Positions 1 through 6,337 of a stretch of DNA of 14,756 nucleotides are shown piece by piece (position 1 is the first letter of the stretch; each line of letters starts with the position of its first letter). Source of the stretch: Methanocorpusculum sp. (GTDB lineage: Archaea > Halobacteriota > Methanomicrobia > Methanomicrobiales > Methanocorpusculaceae); the NCBI GenBank assembly GCA_017555685.1, contig JAFZFW010000056.1:1-14756 (forward strand). Reading direction: 5' to 3'. The notes below the pieces were generated by a model. The model did no database searches, was not told where the DNA came from, and saw nothing but the letters and a program-made list of their open reading frames with translations. The position numbers and the translations under genes are program-made.

Positions 1-1
1 A

Positions 2-122
2 TTATGCGGCCATAGCAGAGAGGTTCCACCCGGACCCATTCCGAACCCGGCAGTTAAGCTCTCTTGCGTCGACTACTGTACTCAGATACGCGAGTTCTCG
101 GGAACTAGTCAACGCTGCAACC
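2..122 (+). rRNA. 5S ribosomal RNA
   Basis: The sequence has the conserved 5S core: GCGGCCATAGC near the 5' end, CCCGGACCCATTCCGAAC in loop B/C and AGTTAAGCTC after it. The 5' segment TGCGGC (5-10) pairs with GCTGCA (114-119) to close the terminal helix. Length of about 120 bases is normal. The exact ends are set by the helix and could shift by a few bases; the window edge sits at or just before the 5' end. A 16S and 23S gene would be expected upstream, outside the window. Confidence 0.95.
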
Positions 123-170
123 CCCTTCCTTTTGTTGAAACATTCTTTACTGTAATCTAAACCCGAAAAG

Positions 171-182
171 CGAAAGCTTTCG
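171..182. promoter_or_regulatory. 12-bp perfect palindrome in a cluster of CGAAA motifs, candidate operator
   Basis: CGAAAGCTTTCG is its own reverse complement. Further CGAAA copies lie at 164-168 and 191-195, so four motif copies, one of them inverted, fall within 32 bases. The cluster sits about 35-65 bases upstream of the TATA box of the EncFtn-like gene. It could be a regulator site for that gene or a processing or termination structure of the rRNA transcript. The sequence does not decide between these. Confidence 0.35.
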
Positions 183-228
183 TAATTCTTCGAAATCACT
201 GACTTACTATTTTGCAGAATCTTAAACC

Positions 229-236
229 TTTATAAT
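229..236 (+). promoter_or_regulatory. TATA box of the EncFtn-like gene
   Basis: TTTATAAT is centred 26.5 bases before the ATG at 259. That is the usual archaeal distance from TATA box to transcription start, so the mRNA probably begins at or next to the start codon. No ribosome binding site precedes this ATG, which fits a leaderless message. Confidence 0.65.
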
Positions 237-258
237 CTCCGGCAGACAATATCTATCT

Positions 259-564
259 ATGCCAGAATTCGGAACTCCATTCGCAGTATTACAAGAGAAC
301 CGCAAACTCACTCACAGTGAGCTTGTCCGTGCAATCCGCTTCATGATTGCCGCGGAATATGAAGCAATCCAGCTCTATGAGCAGCTTGCTGAATCCATCG
401 ATGACAAACTTGCTATCGAAGTCTTACTCGACATTGCAAACGAAGAGAAAGTCCATGCAGGAGAATTCCTCCGTTTACTCCACCACTTAGATGGAAGTGA
501 AGCTGGATACTACGCAGAAGGCGCAGAAGAAGTCGAAGAAGAAATCGAAAAACTTGGACACTAA
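259..564 (+). CDS. EncFtn-like (encapsulated-ferritin type) half-ferritin protein
   Basis: This 101-residue protein has two predicted helices and carries half of a ferritin/rubrerythrin iron site. Glu33 lies in the first helix (AAEYEAIQLYEQLAE) and the ExxH motif Glu63-Lys-Val-His66 in the second. The spacing matches the Glu32/Glu62/His65 ligands known for encapsulated ferritins, which build a ferroxidase site between two subunits and form a decamer. Family knowledge suggests oxidation of Fe(II), with storage normally inside an encapsulin shell. The C-terminus is very acidic (EGAEEVEEEIEK) and ends in KLGH, without a recognisable encapsulin-targeting tail, and no shell gene is in the window. 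The start is the leaderless ATG under the TATA box at 229. An alternative label is a rubrerythrin-like protein. The family is fairly sure; the physiological role is inferred. Confidence 0.8.
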   Translation: MPEFGTPFAVLQENRKLTHSELVRAIRFMIAAEYEAIQLYEQLAESIDDKLAIEVLLDIANEEKVHAGEFLRLLHHLDGSEAGYYAEGAEEVEEEIEKLGH

Positions 565-590
565 TCTGTCCAATCATTTTTCCGTAAACT

Positions 591-598
591 ATTATATC
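591..598 (+). promoter_or_regulatory. TATA box of tRNA-Thr
   Basis: ATTATATC is centred about 33 bases before the mature 5' end of the tRNA. That predicts a start near 621 and a pre-tRNA leader of about seven bases for RNase P to remove. Confidence 0.5.
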
Positions 599-627
599 TC
601 ATACGTACAATTACTATACGCAATTTT

Positions 628-701
628 GCCCTAGTGGCCTAGCCCGGCATAGCGGCTGATTTGTAATCAGCAGGTCGGGGGTTCAAATCCCCCCTGGGGC
701 T
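628..701 (+). tRNA. tRNA-Thr (anticodon TGT)
   Basis: A complete cloverleaf can be drawn. The acceptor strand GCCCTAG pairs with CTGGGGC, with one T-G pair. The anticodon arm is GCTGA-TTTGTAA-TCAGC, giving anticodon TGT, which reads ACA. The T arm is a GGGGG/CCCCC stem with a GTTCAAAT-type loop. The discriminator base is T, as is usual for archaeal tRNA-Thr. No intron is present and CCA is not encoded. A T5 run follows directly and may terminate transcription. Confidence 0.95.
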
Positions 702-787
702 TTTTAACATGATGTATTAATCTCTCTGTGTTTCTTTTGTCAATGCGAATCTCCTTTCTCTCTCCTACTCACTCAGAAGGGTTGAAG

Positions 788-795
788 TTATATAC
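788..795 (+). promoter_or_regulatory. TATA box of fhs
   Basis: TTATATAC predicts a transcript start near 818, giving a leader of about 18 bases. That leader contains the AGGTG ribosome binding site at 826-830, five bases before the ATG. Unlike several neighbours, fhs would therefore not be leaderless. Confidence 0.5.
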
Positions 796-835
796 TGGAA
801 TCACCTACTAATATATTATCTATTCAGGTGAAGCC

Positions 836-2503
836 ATGCTTTCTGACATTGAGATTGCTCACCAGACTGAGCTCAAAAAAATCACAGAAATCGCCGCAAC
901 CCTCGATATCGACGCGGATGAAATCGAACTCTACGGCAGCTACAAGGCAAAACTTTCCGACGCCTTAGAAAAACGCCTCGAGAAAAACCCGGACGGAAAA
1001 CTCATCTTAGTTACCGCCATCAACCCGACTCCGGCAGGAGAAGGAAAGACCACCACCACTGTCGGTCTTGGTCAGGCAATGCCGAAGATCGGTAAGAAAG
1101 CCATCATCGCTCTTCGTGAGCCGTCCTTAGGTCCGGTCTTTGGTGTCAAAGGTGGTGCTGCCGGCGGAGGGTACTCACAGGTCGTTCCAATGGAAGATAT
1201 CAATCTCCACTTCACCGGAGACTTCCACGCAATCACCAGCGCAAACAACCTTCTCTGCGCAATGATTGACAACCACATCCAGCAGGGCAATGCCTTAGAC
1301 ATCGACACCCGCCGTATCATCTTCAAGCGCTGTCTCGACATGAACGACCGCGTGCTTCGCAACTGTATCGTCGGTCTCGGCGGACAGGTAAACGGTGTCC
1401 CACGTGAGGATCACTTCATGATCACCGTTGCCAGTGAAATCATGGCAATTCTCTGTCTGGCAAAAGACATCGACGACTTAAAAGAGCGCCTTGGAAACAT
1501 CATCTTCGGTTACAGCAGAAAGGGTGCTGCACTCTACGCCCGCGACTTAAAAGCAGTCGGCGCAATGGCTGCTCTCTTAAAGGATGCTGTAAAACCAAAC
1601 CTTGTTCAGACCTTAGAGCACACTCCGTGTCTCATTCACGGCGGACCATTCGCAAACATCGCACACGGATGCAACTCCGTTCGTGCAACCAAGCTCGCAT
1701 TAAAGATGGCAGACTATGTCATCACTGAAGCAGGATTCGGATCCGACCTTGGTGCAGAGAAGTTCATGGATATCAAGTGCCGCTATGCAGGCCTTACTCC
1801 GTCCACCATCGTCCTCGTCGCAACTGTTCGTGCATTAAAGTACAACGGCGGAGTCAAGAAAGAAGATACCACCATCCCGAACGTTGAGGCACTTAAGGCA
1901 GGAATGATCAACCTCGAGGCACACATCGAAAACCTCCAGAAGTTCGGTGTTCCGGTTGTTGTTGCAATCAACCGCTTTGCATCCGACTCTGACGAAGAGC
2001 TTGCTGTCCTCGAAGAGTTCTGCACATCCAAGGGAGCTAAATTCGCCTTATCCGAAGTGTTCGCAAAGGGCGGAGAGGGCGGTATTGAGCTCGCAAAGGC
2101 TGTTGTCGAGTCCTGTGAACTGCCGAACAGCTTCCACTGCATCTACGACCTCGAAAAGCCGATTAAGGAGAAGCTCAACACTATCGCCACCACCATCTAT
2201 GGTGCAGCCGATGTCGTCTACTCTGCCGCAGCGGAGTCTGCAATCAAGGAGATTGAAGCACTCGGCAGAGGAAACCTCCCGATTTGTGTCGCAAAGACGC
2301 AGTATTCCTTATCTGACGACCCGAACAAGCTTGGCAGACCAACCGGATTTACGGTCAGTGTCGCAACCATCCGCTTATGCAACGGTGCAGGATTCATTGT
2401 CGCAGAAACCGGCGACATCATGACCTTACCGGGACTTCCGGCAGTTCCTGCCGCATGCGGTATTGACATCGACAACGACGGAAATATTTCCGGACTCTTC
2501 TAA
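836..2503 (+). CDS. fhs: formate-tetrahydrofolate ligase (10-formyl-THF synthetase)
   Basis: The enzyme joins formate to tetrahydrofolate with ATP, giving 10-formyl-THF for one-carbon metabolism. At 555 residues it has the family's normal length. Visible motifs are the nucleotide loop TPAGEGKT (residues 65-72), the signature EPSLGPVFG (95-103) followed by [17 protein letters not shown], and a colinear C-terminal half. The start ATG has AGGTG five bases upstream. Hydrogenotrophic methanogens normally carry C1 units on tetrahydromethanopterin, so a THF-specific ligase is a side pathway. Related THF-specific enzymes are known from Methanosarcina barkeri, where they serve biosynthesis. Together with the formate transporter downstream it suggests formate is used both as energy source and as biosynthetic C1 donor. 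Leu TTA and CTC and Pro CCG codons are strongly preferred, as in other highly expressed genes here. A T9 run follows the stop codon. Confidence 0.96.
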   Translation: MLSDIEIAHQTELKKITEIAATLDIDADEIELYGSYKAKLSDALEKRLEKNPDGKLILVTAINPTPAGEGKTTTTVGLGQAMPKIGKKAIIALREPSLGPVFGVKGGAAGGGYSQVVPMEDINLHFTGDFHAITSANNLLCAMIDNHIQQGNALDIDTRRIIFKRCLDMNDRVLRNCIVGLGGQVNGVPREDHFMITVASEIMAILCLAKDIDDLKERLGNIIFGYSRKGAALYARDLKAVGAMAALLKDAVKPNLVQTLEHTPCLIHGGPFANIAHGCNSVRATKLALKMADYVITEAGFGSDLGAEKFMDIKCRYAGLTPSTIVLVATVRALKYNGGVKKEDTTIPNVEALKAGMINLEAHIENLQKFGVPVVVAINRFASDSDEELAVLEEFCTSKGAKFALSEVFAKGGEGGIELAKAVVESCELPNSFHCIYDLEKPIKEKLNTIATTIYGAADVVYSAAAESAIKEIEALGRGNLPICVAKTQYSLSDDPNKLGRPTGFTVSVATIRLCNGAGFIVAETGDIMTLPGLPAVPAACGIDIDNDGNISGLF

Positions 2504-2505
2504 TC

Positions 2506-2514
2506 TTTTTTTTT
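2506..2514 (+). terminator. oligo-T terminator after fhs
   Basis: A run of nine T bases begins three bases after the fhs stop codon. Archaeal RNA polymerase commonly terminates at such runs without a strong hairpin. Confidence 0.65.
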
Positions 2515-2531
2515 CTGCCGCAATCCTGAGA

Positions 2532-2539
2532 TTTATTGT
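2532..2539 (+). promoter_or_regulatory. TATA-like box of the small membrane ORF
   Basis: TTTATTGT is centred exactly 26.5 bases before the ATG at 2562, the same spacing as at the EncFtn-like and TRIC-like genes. It matches the archaeal TATA consensus less well than those two. Confidence 0.4.
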
Positions 2540-2561
2540 ATCAGCCGTCCTCATATTTTCT

Positions 2562-2660
2562 ATGAGCAAACCTGTAGCTATCATAGTAATTCTTCTGGTA
2601 ACGATTGGATTCATCGTCGCGGTCTTCGGCGTCTCGGATGGAATCCTTCTGACATCCTGA
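2562..2660 (+). CDS. small single-pass membrane protein, unrecognised
   Basis: A 32-codon ORF begins ATG-AGC-AAA-CCT and ends at TGA 2658-2660. Residues 5-24 (VAIIVILLVTIGFIVAVFGV) are an uninterrupted hydrophobic stretch long enough for one membrane helix. It follows a short MSKP start and precedes the tail SDGILLTS. It lies wholly in the gap between the fhs terminator and the next promoter, so it is not a shadow of another gene. A TATA-like box stands at leaderless distance from its ATG. I do not recognise a family. The case rests on composition, position and promoter spacing; chance is possible at this length, and homologues would decide. Confidence 0.5.
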   Translation: MSKPVAIIVILLVTIGFIVAVFGVSDGILLTS

Positions 2661-2694
2661 ATATCTTTGGCAGGGTTTTGCCGCGAAGATGGTG

Positions 2695-2702
2695 TATATA
2701 AA
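2695..2702 (+). promoter_or_regulatory. TATA box of the UPF0126/TRIC-like gene
   Basis: TATATAAA is centred 26.5 bases before the ATG at 2725, predicting a leaderless message. An in-frame ATG at 2689 would lie upstream of this box and is therefore not the start. Confidence 0.65.
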
Positions 2703-2724
2703 TCCCTGCCGCCAATCGTTTTTT

Positions 2725-3357
2725 ATGACTGATCTGCTTCTTTTCCTCTTTGAATTCCTGGGGACTGTTGCTTTTGCAGTTTCCGGGGCGGTAACCGGTC
2801 TTTCAAAGCGGATGGATATCTTCGGCATTCTCGTGCTTGCGGTTGTTGTTGCAGTAGGGGGAGGACTCATTCGTGATCTGATATTGGGCGTAACTCCGCC
2901 TGCGGTTTTCCGCAATCCTTCCTATGCACTGCTTGCTGCGTGTACTGCTGTTATCTTCTGCATCCCGTATGTCCGCTCAGTCCTGGCAAAGCATCGCCGT
3001 TCTTCGGATTTCCTGCTTCTGCTGATGGATACAGTTGGTCTTGCTTCGTTTACGGTTGTCGGCATCCAGGCAGCGTATGCGGTATCGGCTGACTTTTCTC
3101 CGTTCCTTCTGGTCTTTGTCGGAGTGATTACCGGAGTTGGCGGAGGTGTTCTCCGCGATGTTTTTGCAGGAGAAATGCCGGGGATTTTTGTCCGGCAGTT
3201 CTATGCATCCGCAGCGATTATCGGTGCCCTGCTCTGCGTTATGCTTTGGAGTTTTGCGGGTGAGATTCCGGCGATGGCTGTCGGAATGATCGTAATTATT
3301 CTTCTCCGGTTTCTTGCGGAAAAGTACCACTGGGGACTATACCGACCGGAGAAATAA
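2725..3357 (+). CDS. UPF0126/TRIC-like seven-helix membrane protein
   Basis: This 210-residue membrane protein contains two copies of the UPF0126 repeat. The first has GGGLIRDL (45-52) followed by GVTPPAVFRN; the second has GGGVLRDV (139-146) followed by GEMPGIFVRQFY, an offset of 94 residues. Each repeat contributes about three helices, with an extra helix at the C-terminus. The family is described either as a possible glycine transporter or as prokaryotic relatives of the TRIC trimeric cation channels; the substrate here is not known. The start at 2725 is chosen because it sits 26.5 bases from a good TATA box and begins MTDLLLFLFEF as in the family. Codon use is less biased than in fhs, suggesting modest expression. 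It is followed by tetR in the same direction. Confidence 0.85.
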   Translation: MTDLLLFLFEFLGTVAFAVSGAVTGLSKRMDIFGILVLAVVVAVGGGLIRDLILGVTPPAVFRNPSYALLAACTAVIFCIPYVRSVLAKHRRSSDFLLLLMDTVGLASFTVVGIQAAYAVSADFSPFLLVFVGVITGVGGGVLRDVFAGEMPGIFVRQFYASAAIIGALLCVMLWSFAGEIPAMAVGMIVIILLRFLAEKYHWGLYRPEK

Positions 3358-3367
3358 TACGCTGTGT

Positions 3368-3383
3368 CATAAAACGTTTTATG
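3368..3383. promoter_or_regulatory. 16-bp perfect palindrome, probable TetR-type operator
   Basis: CATAAAACGTTTTATG equals its own reverse complement over all 16 bases. It lies in the 54-base gap before the TetR-type regulator gene and overlaps the best candidate TATA element (TTTTATGC, 3377-3384). TetR proteins bind such palindromes as dimers and often repress their own promoter, so autoregulation is the natural reading. Confidence 0.6.
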
Positions 3384-3411
3384 CTTCCGTGTATAATATA
3401 CTACAGAGACT

Positions 3412-3999
3412 GTGAGAGACGATACTGATAAGACTGATGTCCGCTTTGTCCGGACTGAAGCAGCGATTACTGCCGCATTTATTGACCTGGTCAGCGAGAT
3501 TGGCTTCTATGCAATCAATGTAAAAGATATTACTGCCCGTGCTGATGTGAGCCGCGGTACCTTCTATCAGCATTATGCAGACAAATATGCCTTGCTCAAC
3601 TCCTTTGAGGAGAAGATTCGTTTCGACCTCTTAAGTGCTCTGATGCCGGGTCGGATTCCTTTCAAGGCTGATGCGGTAAAGGAGCGTGTTATCCGTTTGT
3701 TTTCCTACTGCGAAGAGAATCTTGCAATGATGCGTGCATTATTCGGCAGAAAAGGAGATGCGGAGTTCCAGCAGCGGATGAAGGATATGCTCTGGGGCGA
3801 GGTGTTTGCCCAGCACATTAATTATGAGGGGCTTGCCCGTAAACTCGATGTTCCAGCTGACTATCTGCAGGAGTATGTAAACTCGTCTCACTATCGTGTT
3901 TTCCAGACCTGGCTGGAGAAGGATGAACGCGAGACGCCGGAGGAGATTGCCGAGATTTATCTCAAGCTCAGTATCATCTCTCCGGTACAGAAATTCTAA
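3412..3999 (+). CDS. TetR/AcrR-family transcriptional regulator
   Basis: This 195-residue protein has an N-terminal helix-turn-helix domain at about residues 13-62. The classic TetR recognition segment reads ITARADVSRGTFYQHYADKYALL. The remaining roughly 130 residues form the variable helical ligand and dimerisation domain, whose ligand cannot be read from sequence. The only suitable start is GTG at 3412; no other in-frame start exists before the HTH. The TATA-like TTTTATGC would put the transcript start about five bases before it. Expected role: a repressor controlled by a small molecule. Likely targets are its own gene, through the palindrome at 3368, and perhaps the neighbouring membrane protein gene. 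A T6 run follows. Confidence 0.88.
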   Translation: MRDDTDKTDVRFVRTEAAITAAFIDLVSEIGFYAINVKDITARADVSRGTFYQHYADKYALLNSFEEKIRFDLLSALMPGRIPFKADAVKERVIRLFSYCEENLAMMRALFGRKGDAEFQQRMKDMLWGEVFAQHINYEGLARKLDVPADYLQEYVNSSHYRVFQTWLEKDERETPEEIAEIYLKLSIISPVQKF

Positions 4000-4001
4000 T
4001 C

Positions 4002-4007
4002 TTTTTT
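4002..4007 (+). terminator. oligo-T terminator after tetR
   Basis: TCTTTTTTCTC directly follows the stop codon, with six consecutive T bases and a T-rich surround. Confidence 0.5.
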
Positions 4008-4110
4008 CTCTTATTGCGCGCTATATAACATCTCATCTGCATGCTGCAAAAATCTCTCCCTCATTCAGAGAGACTCTTCTGTTTTTCCGGTCCAACAAGG
4101 AATACTTTTA

Positions 4111-4120
4111 GGCATATGCC
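4111..4120. promoter_or_regulatory. kor-suc operon promoter region with 10-bp palindrome
   Basis: GGCATATGCC is a perfect palindrome 27-36 bases before the korD start, where the TATA box should be. Two candidate promoter elements flank or overlap it: TACTTTTA (4103-4110) and the palindrome's own GCATATGC. A TAATATAA further down (4127-4134) is too close to the ATG to serve. The palindrome may be an operator overlapping the TATA region. At ten bases around a CATATG core, chance is a real alternative. Confidence 0.35.
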
Positions 4121-4146
4121 GTCACATAATATAAGCAGTATTAATA

Positions 4147-4419
4147 ATGAAGCTCGTAATCAATGAACACCGCTGTAAGGGCTGTAATCTTTGTACCAAA
4201 GTCTGTCCTTACCGCATCTTCCAGGAAGGGACCAAACCCGGAATCCGCGGGTATGTTATCCCGGTTCTCGACCGTCCTGAGAGATGCACCAACTGCCGTC
4301 TTCAGAAGGTATACGGCAGACAGCTCTGCGGTATGTGCCAGATGATCTGCCCTGACCAGGCAATCTCCTGGGTGGAAGAAAAACCCTTCGAACCAAAGAA
4401 CGTGGAGATAGAATATTGA
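4147..4419 (+). CDS. korD: 2-oxoglutarate:ferredoxin oxidoreductase, delta (ferredoxin-like) subunit
   Basis: This 90-residue 2x[4Fe-4S] protein passes electrons between the catalytic subunits and free ferredoxin. Cluster I ligands are Cys10, Cys13, Cys16 and Cys20 in CKGCNLCTKVCP. The second motif is split. It begins CTNC (Cys47, Cys50), continues through ten residues (RLQKVYGRQL), and resumes CGMCQMICP (Cys61, Cys64, Cys68), giving five cysteines instead of the usual compact four. The order korD-A-B-C is that of archaeal 2-oxoglutarate oxidoreductases. No ribosome binding site precedes the ATG, so the operon message is probably leaderless or nearly so. The stop codon overlaps the korA start. 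Confidence 0.9.
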   Translation: MKLVINEHRCKGCNLCTKVCPYRIFQEGTKPGIRGYVIPVLDRPERCTNCRLQKVYGRQLCGMCQMICPDQAISWVEEKPFEPKNVEIEY

Positions 4420-5549
4420 CCGGAAAAACTGAATTCTACAATGGAAACACTGCCTGTGCAGAGGGAGCAATCGCTGCCGGATGCAGATTCTTCGCCGGAT
4501 ACCCCATCACCCCTTCCACGGAAATCGCTGAGAGAATGGCAGCCAGACTTCCAAAAGTCGGCGGAACCTTCGTTCAGATGGAAGACGAACTTGCCAGTAT
4601 GGCAGCAATCGTCGGAGGAAGCTGGGCAGGCGCACGCTCGATGACTGCAACGTCAGGTCCCGGCTTCTCTCTTATGATGGAAAATATCGGCTATGCTGCC
4701 ATCACCGAGACTCCGTGCGTTGTCGTAAACGTCCAGAGAGGAGGTCCGTCCACCGGACAGCCGACCATGGCAGCACAGGGAGATATGATGCAGGCAAGAT
4801 ACGGAAGTCATGGAGACTACAGCATTATTGCTCTTTCTCCGTCTTCTGTGCAGGAGATGTTTGACTTAACCGTCAAAGCCTTCAACCTCGCAGACCGTTT
4901 CAGAACGCCGGTCTTCTTAATGGCTGACGAGACTATCGGACACATGCGTGAGAAGATTATCCTCCGTGAAGATGTCGAAATCATCCCGCGCCGTGAACTC
5001 AAAGAGGGAGAACTTCCGTGTGCTCCGGATGAGAACGGCATCCCGGGATTCGGCACCTTTGGAAATGGTCACAATGTCCACATCACTGGTTTAACCCACA
5101 ACGAAAAAGGCTACCCGGCAACCGACTCAGCAGAGCTTCATGAGGAAATGGTTCGCCGTCAGGTCGACAAAATAGAAAAACACCGCCTTGAACTGACCGA
5201 TGTCGACATCGTAAACCCGGATGCAGAGATTGTCTTCATCTCCTACGGAGCACCGACCAGAACCGTTCGCCAGCTCTTAGCTGACGAGCCGGACAAATAC
5301 GGTCACTTAAACCTCAGAATCGTCTGGCCGTTCCCGGACCACTGCTTAGAGGAGTTCAGGAACGCCAAAGCATTCGTCGTTCCGGAGATGAACTTAGGTC
5401 AGATTGCCAAAGAGGTCAGACAGTACACGAACGTGAAAATCATCACTGCACCAAAACTCGGCGGAGCACTGCACACGGTTGAAGAACTGAAAAAAGCAGC
5501 CGCTGCTGCTGATACCGCAGTAAAACCGGTAACGGAGGTTCGCTTATGA
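4416..5549 (+). CDS. korA: 2-oxoglutarate:ferredoxin oxidoreductase, alpha subunit
   Basis: This is the 377-residue alpha subunit, with the pyrimidine-binding and transketolase C-terminal-type regions. Diagnostic are YPITPSTEIAE (residues 29-39), the later TSGPGFSLMMENIGYA, and RGGPSTGQPT followed by QGDMMQARYGSHGDY. These match KorA rather than pyruvate or 2-ketoisovalerate oxidoreductases. The start is an unusual TTG at 4416 whose bases overlap the korD TGA (TTGA). A GGAG ribosome binding site at 4404-4407 is eight bases upstream, and no better start exists before the conserved N-terminus. The complex reversibly converts 2-oxoglutarate, CoA and oxidised ferredoxin to succinyl-CoA, CO2 and reduced ferredoxin. 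In methanogens it is generally run in the carboxylating direction. Confidence 0.95.
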   Translation: MTGKTEFYNGNTACAEGAIAAGCRFFAGYPITPSTEIAERMAARLPKVGGTFVQMEDELASMAAIVGGSWAGARSMTATSGPGFSLMMENIGYAAITETPCVVVNVQRGGPSTGQPTMAAQGDMMQARYGSHGDYSIIALSPSSVQEMFDLTVKAFNLADRFRTPVFLMADETIGHMREKIILREDVEIIPRRELKEGELPCAPDENGIPGFGTFGNGHNVHITGLTHNEKGYPATDSAELHEEMVRRQVDKIEKHRLELTDVDIVNPDAEIVFISYGAPTRTVRQLLADEPDKYGHLNLRIVWPFPDHCLEEFRNAKAFVVPEMNLGQIAKEVRQYTNVKIITAPKLGGALHTVEELKKAAAAADTAVKPVTEVRL

Positions 5550-6337
5550 CCTTAGAGGACTGGTACCGTCAGGACAGACTCCCGCACATCTACTGTGCAG
5601 GATGTGGAAACGGCACTATCTTAAATGCAACTCTGCGGGCAGTTGATGCTCTCGGCTACGATATCAATGAGACAACTTTCGTCTCCGGAATCGGCTGTTC
5701 TTCGAGAGCCGGAGGATACACGTCTGCTGACTCTCTGCACACTACACACGGCAGAGCACTTGCATTCGCAACCGGTGTCAAGCTCGTCAAGCCGAAACAG
5801 CATGTCATTGTCTTCACCGGTGACGGTGACTGCTCGGCAATCGGCGGAAACCATTTCATCCACGCATGCAGAAGAAACATCGACTTAACGGTCGTCTGCA
5901 TGAACAACAACATCTACGGAATGACCGGAGGTCAGGGCAGTCCGTGTACGCCAAAGGGTTCGATTACCACGACCACTCCGTATGGAATGCAGGAGCAGCC
6001 GTTTGATCTCTGTAAACTTGCAGAAGCTGCAGGTGCAAACTATGTCGCCCGCTGGACATCCTTCCATGTCAAAGAACTCTCTGAGGCAATCAAGACCGGT
6101 CTGGAAACACCGGGACTTGCCTTCATTGAAGTCCTTGCACAGTGTCCGACTGCCTATGGAAACAAGAACAAACTCCGTCAGCCGACCCAGATGATTGAGG
6201 TATTCAAGAACAATGCCGTCAAAAAGGCAAAAGCAGACCGCGACGCAGCCGCCGGAATCCCGCTTGAACCGGGCAAATTTGTTGTCGGCGAGTTCGTGCG
6301 TCGGGCAAATCCGCCGCTGGGGGTTGTGAAAGAATGA
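5546..6337 (+). CDS. korB: 2-oxoglutarate:ferredoxin oxidoreductase, beta subunit (TPP binding)
   Basis: This 263-residue subunit binds thiamine pyrophosphate and one [4Fe-4S] cluster. The TPP/Mg motif starts GDGD (92-95) and ends at the asparagines 120-122, followed by IYGMTGGQ. Candidate cluster ligands are Cys17 and Cys20 (CAGCG), Cys51 and Cys199, as in related oxidoreductases. The ATG at 5546 overlaps the korA stop in ATGA and has GGAGGT at 5534-5539, six bases upstream. It forms the catalytic core with KorA and is required for decarboxylation or reductive carboxylation. Confidence 0.96.
   Translation: MTLEDWYRQDRLPHIYCAGCGNGTILNATLRAVDALGYDINETTFVSGIGCSSRAGGYTSADSLHTTHGRALAFATGVKLVKPKQHVIVFTGDGDCSAIGGNHFIHACRRNIDLTVVCMNNNIYGMTGGQGSPCTPKGSITTTTPYGMQEQPFDLCKLAEAAGANYVARWTSFHVKELSEAIKTGLETPGLAFIEVLAQCPTAYGNKNKLRQPTQMIEVFKNNAVKKAKADRDAAAGIPLEPGKFVVGEFVRRANPPLGVVKE

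Noticed and set aside
2..199. 65-codon minus-strand ORF across the 5S gene
   Set aside because: It is the complement of a clear 5S rRNA and has no protein-like features.
1072..2475. Several minus-strand ORFs and a shifted plus-strand ORF inside fhs
   Set aside because: They are composition shadows of a strongly codon-biased real gene; no promoter or family resemblance.
2670..2683. Short GGCA/TGCC hairpin before the TRIC-like promoter
   Set aside because: Only four base pairs with a long loop; not distinguishable from chance.
2689..2724. Upstream ATG giving a 12-residue longer TRIC-like protein
   Set aside because: It lies upstream of the TATA box, so it would not be in the transcript; the extra residues are not hydrophobic family sequence.
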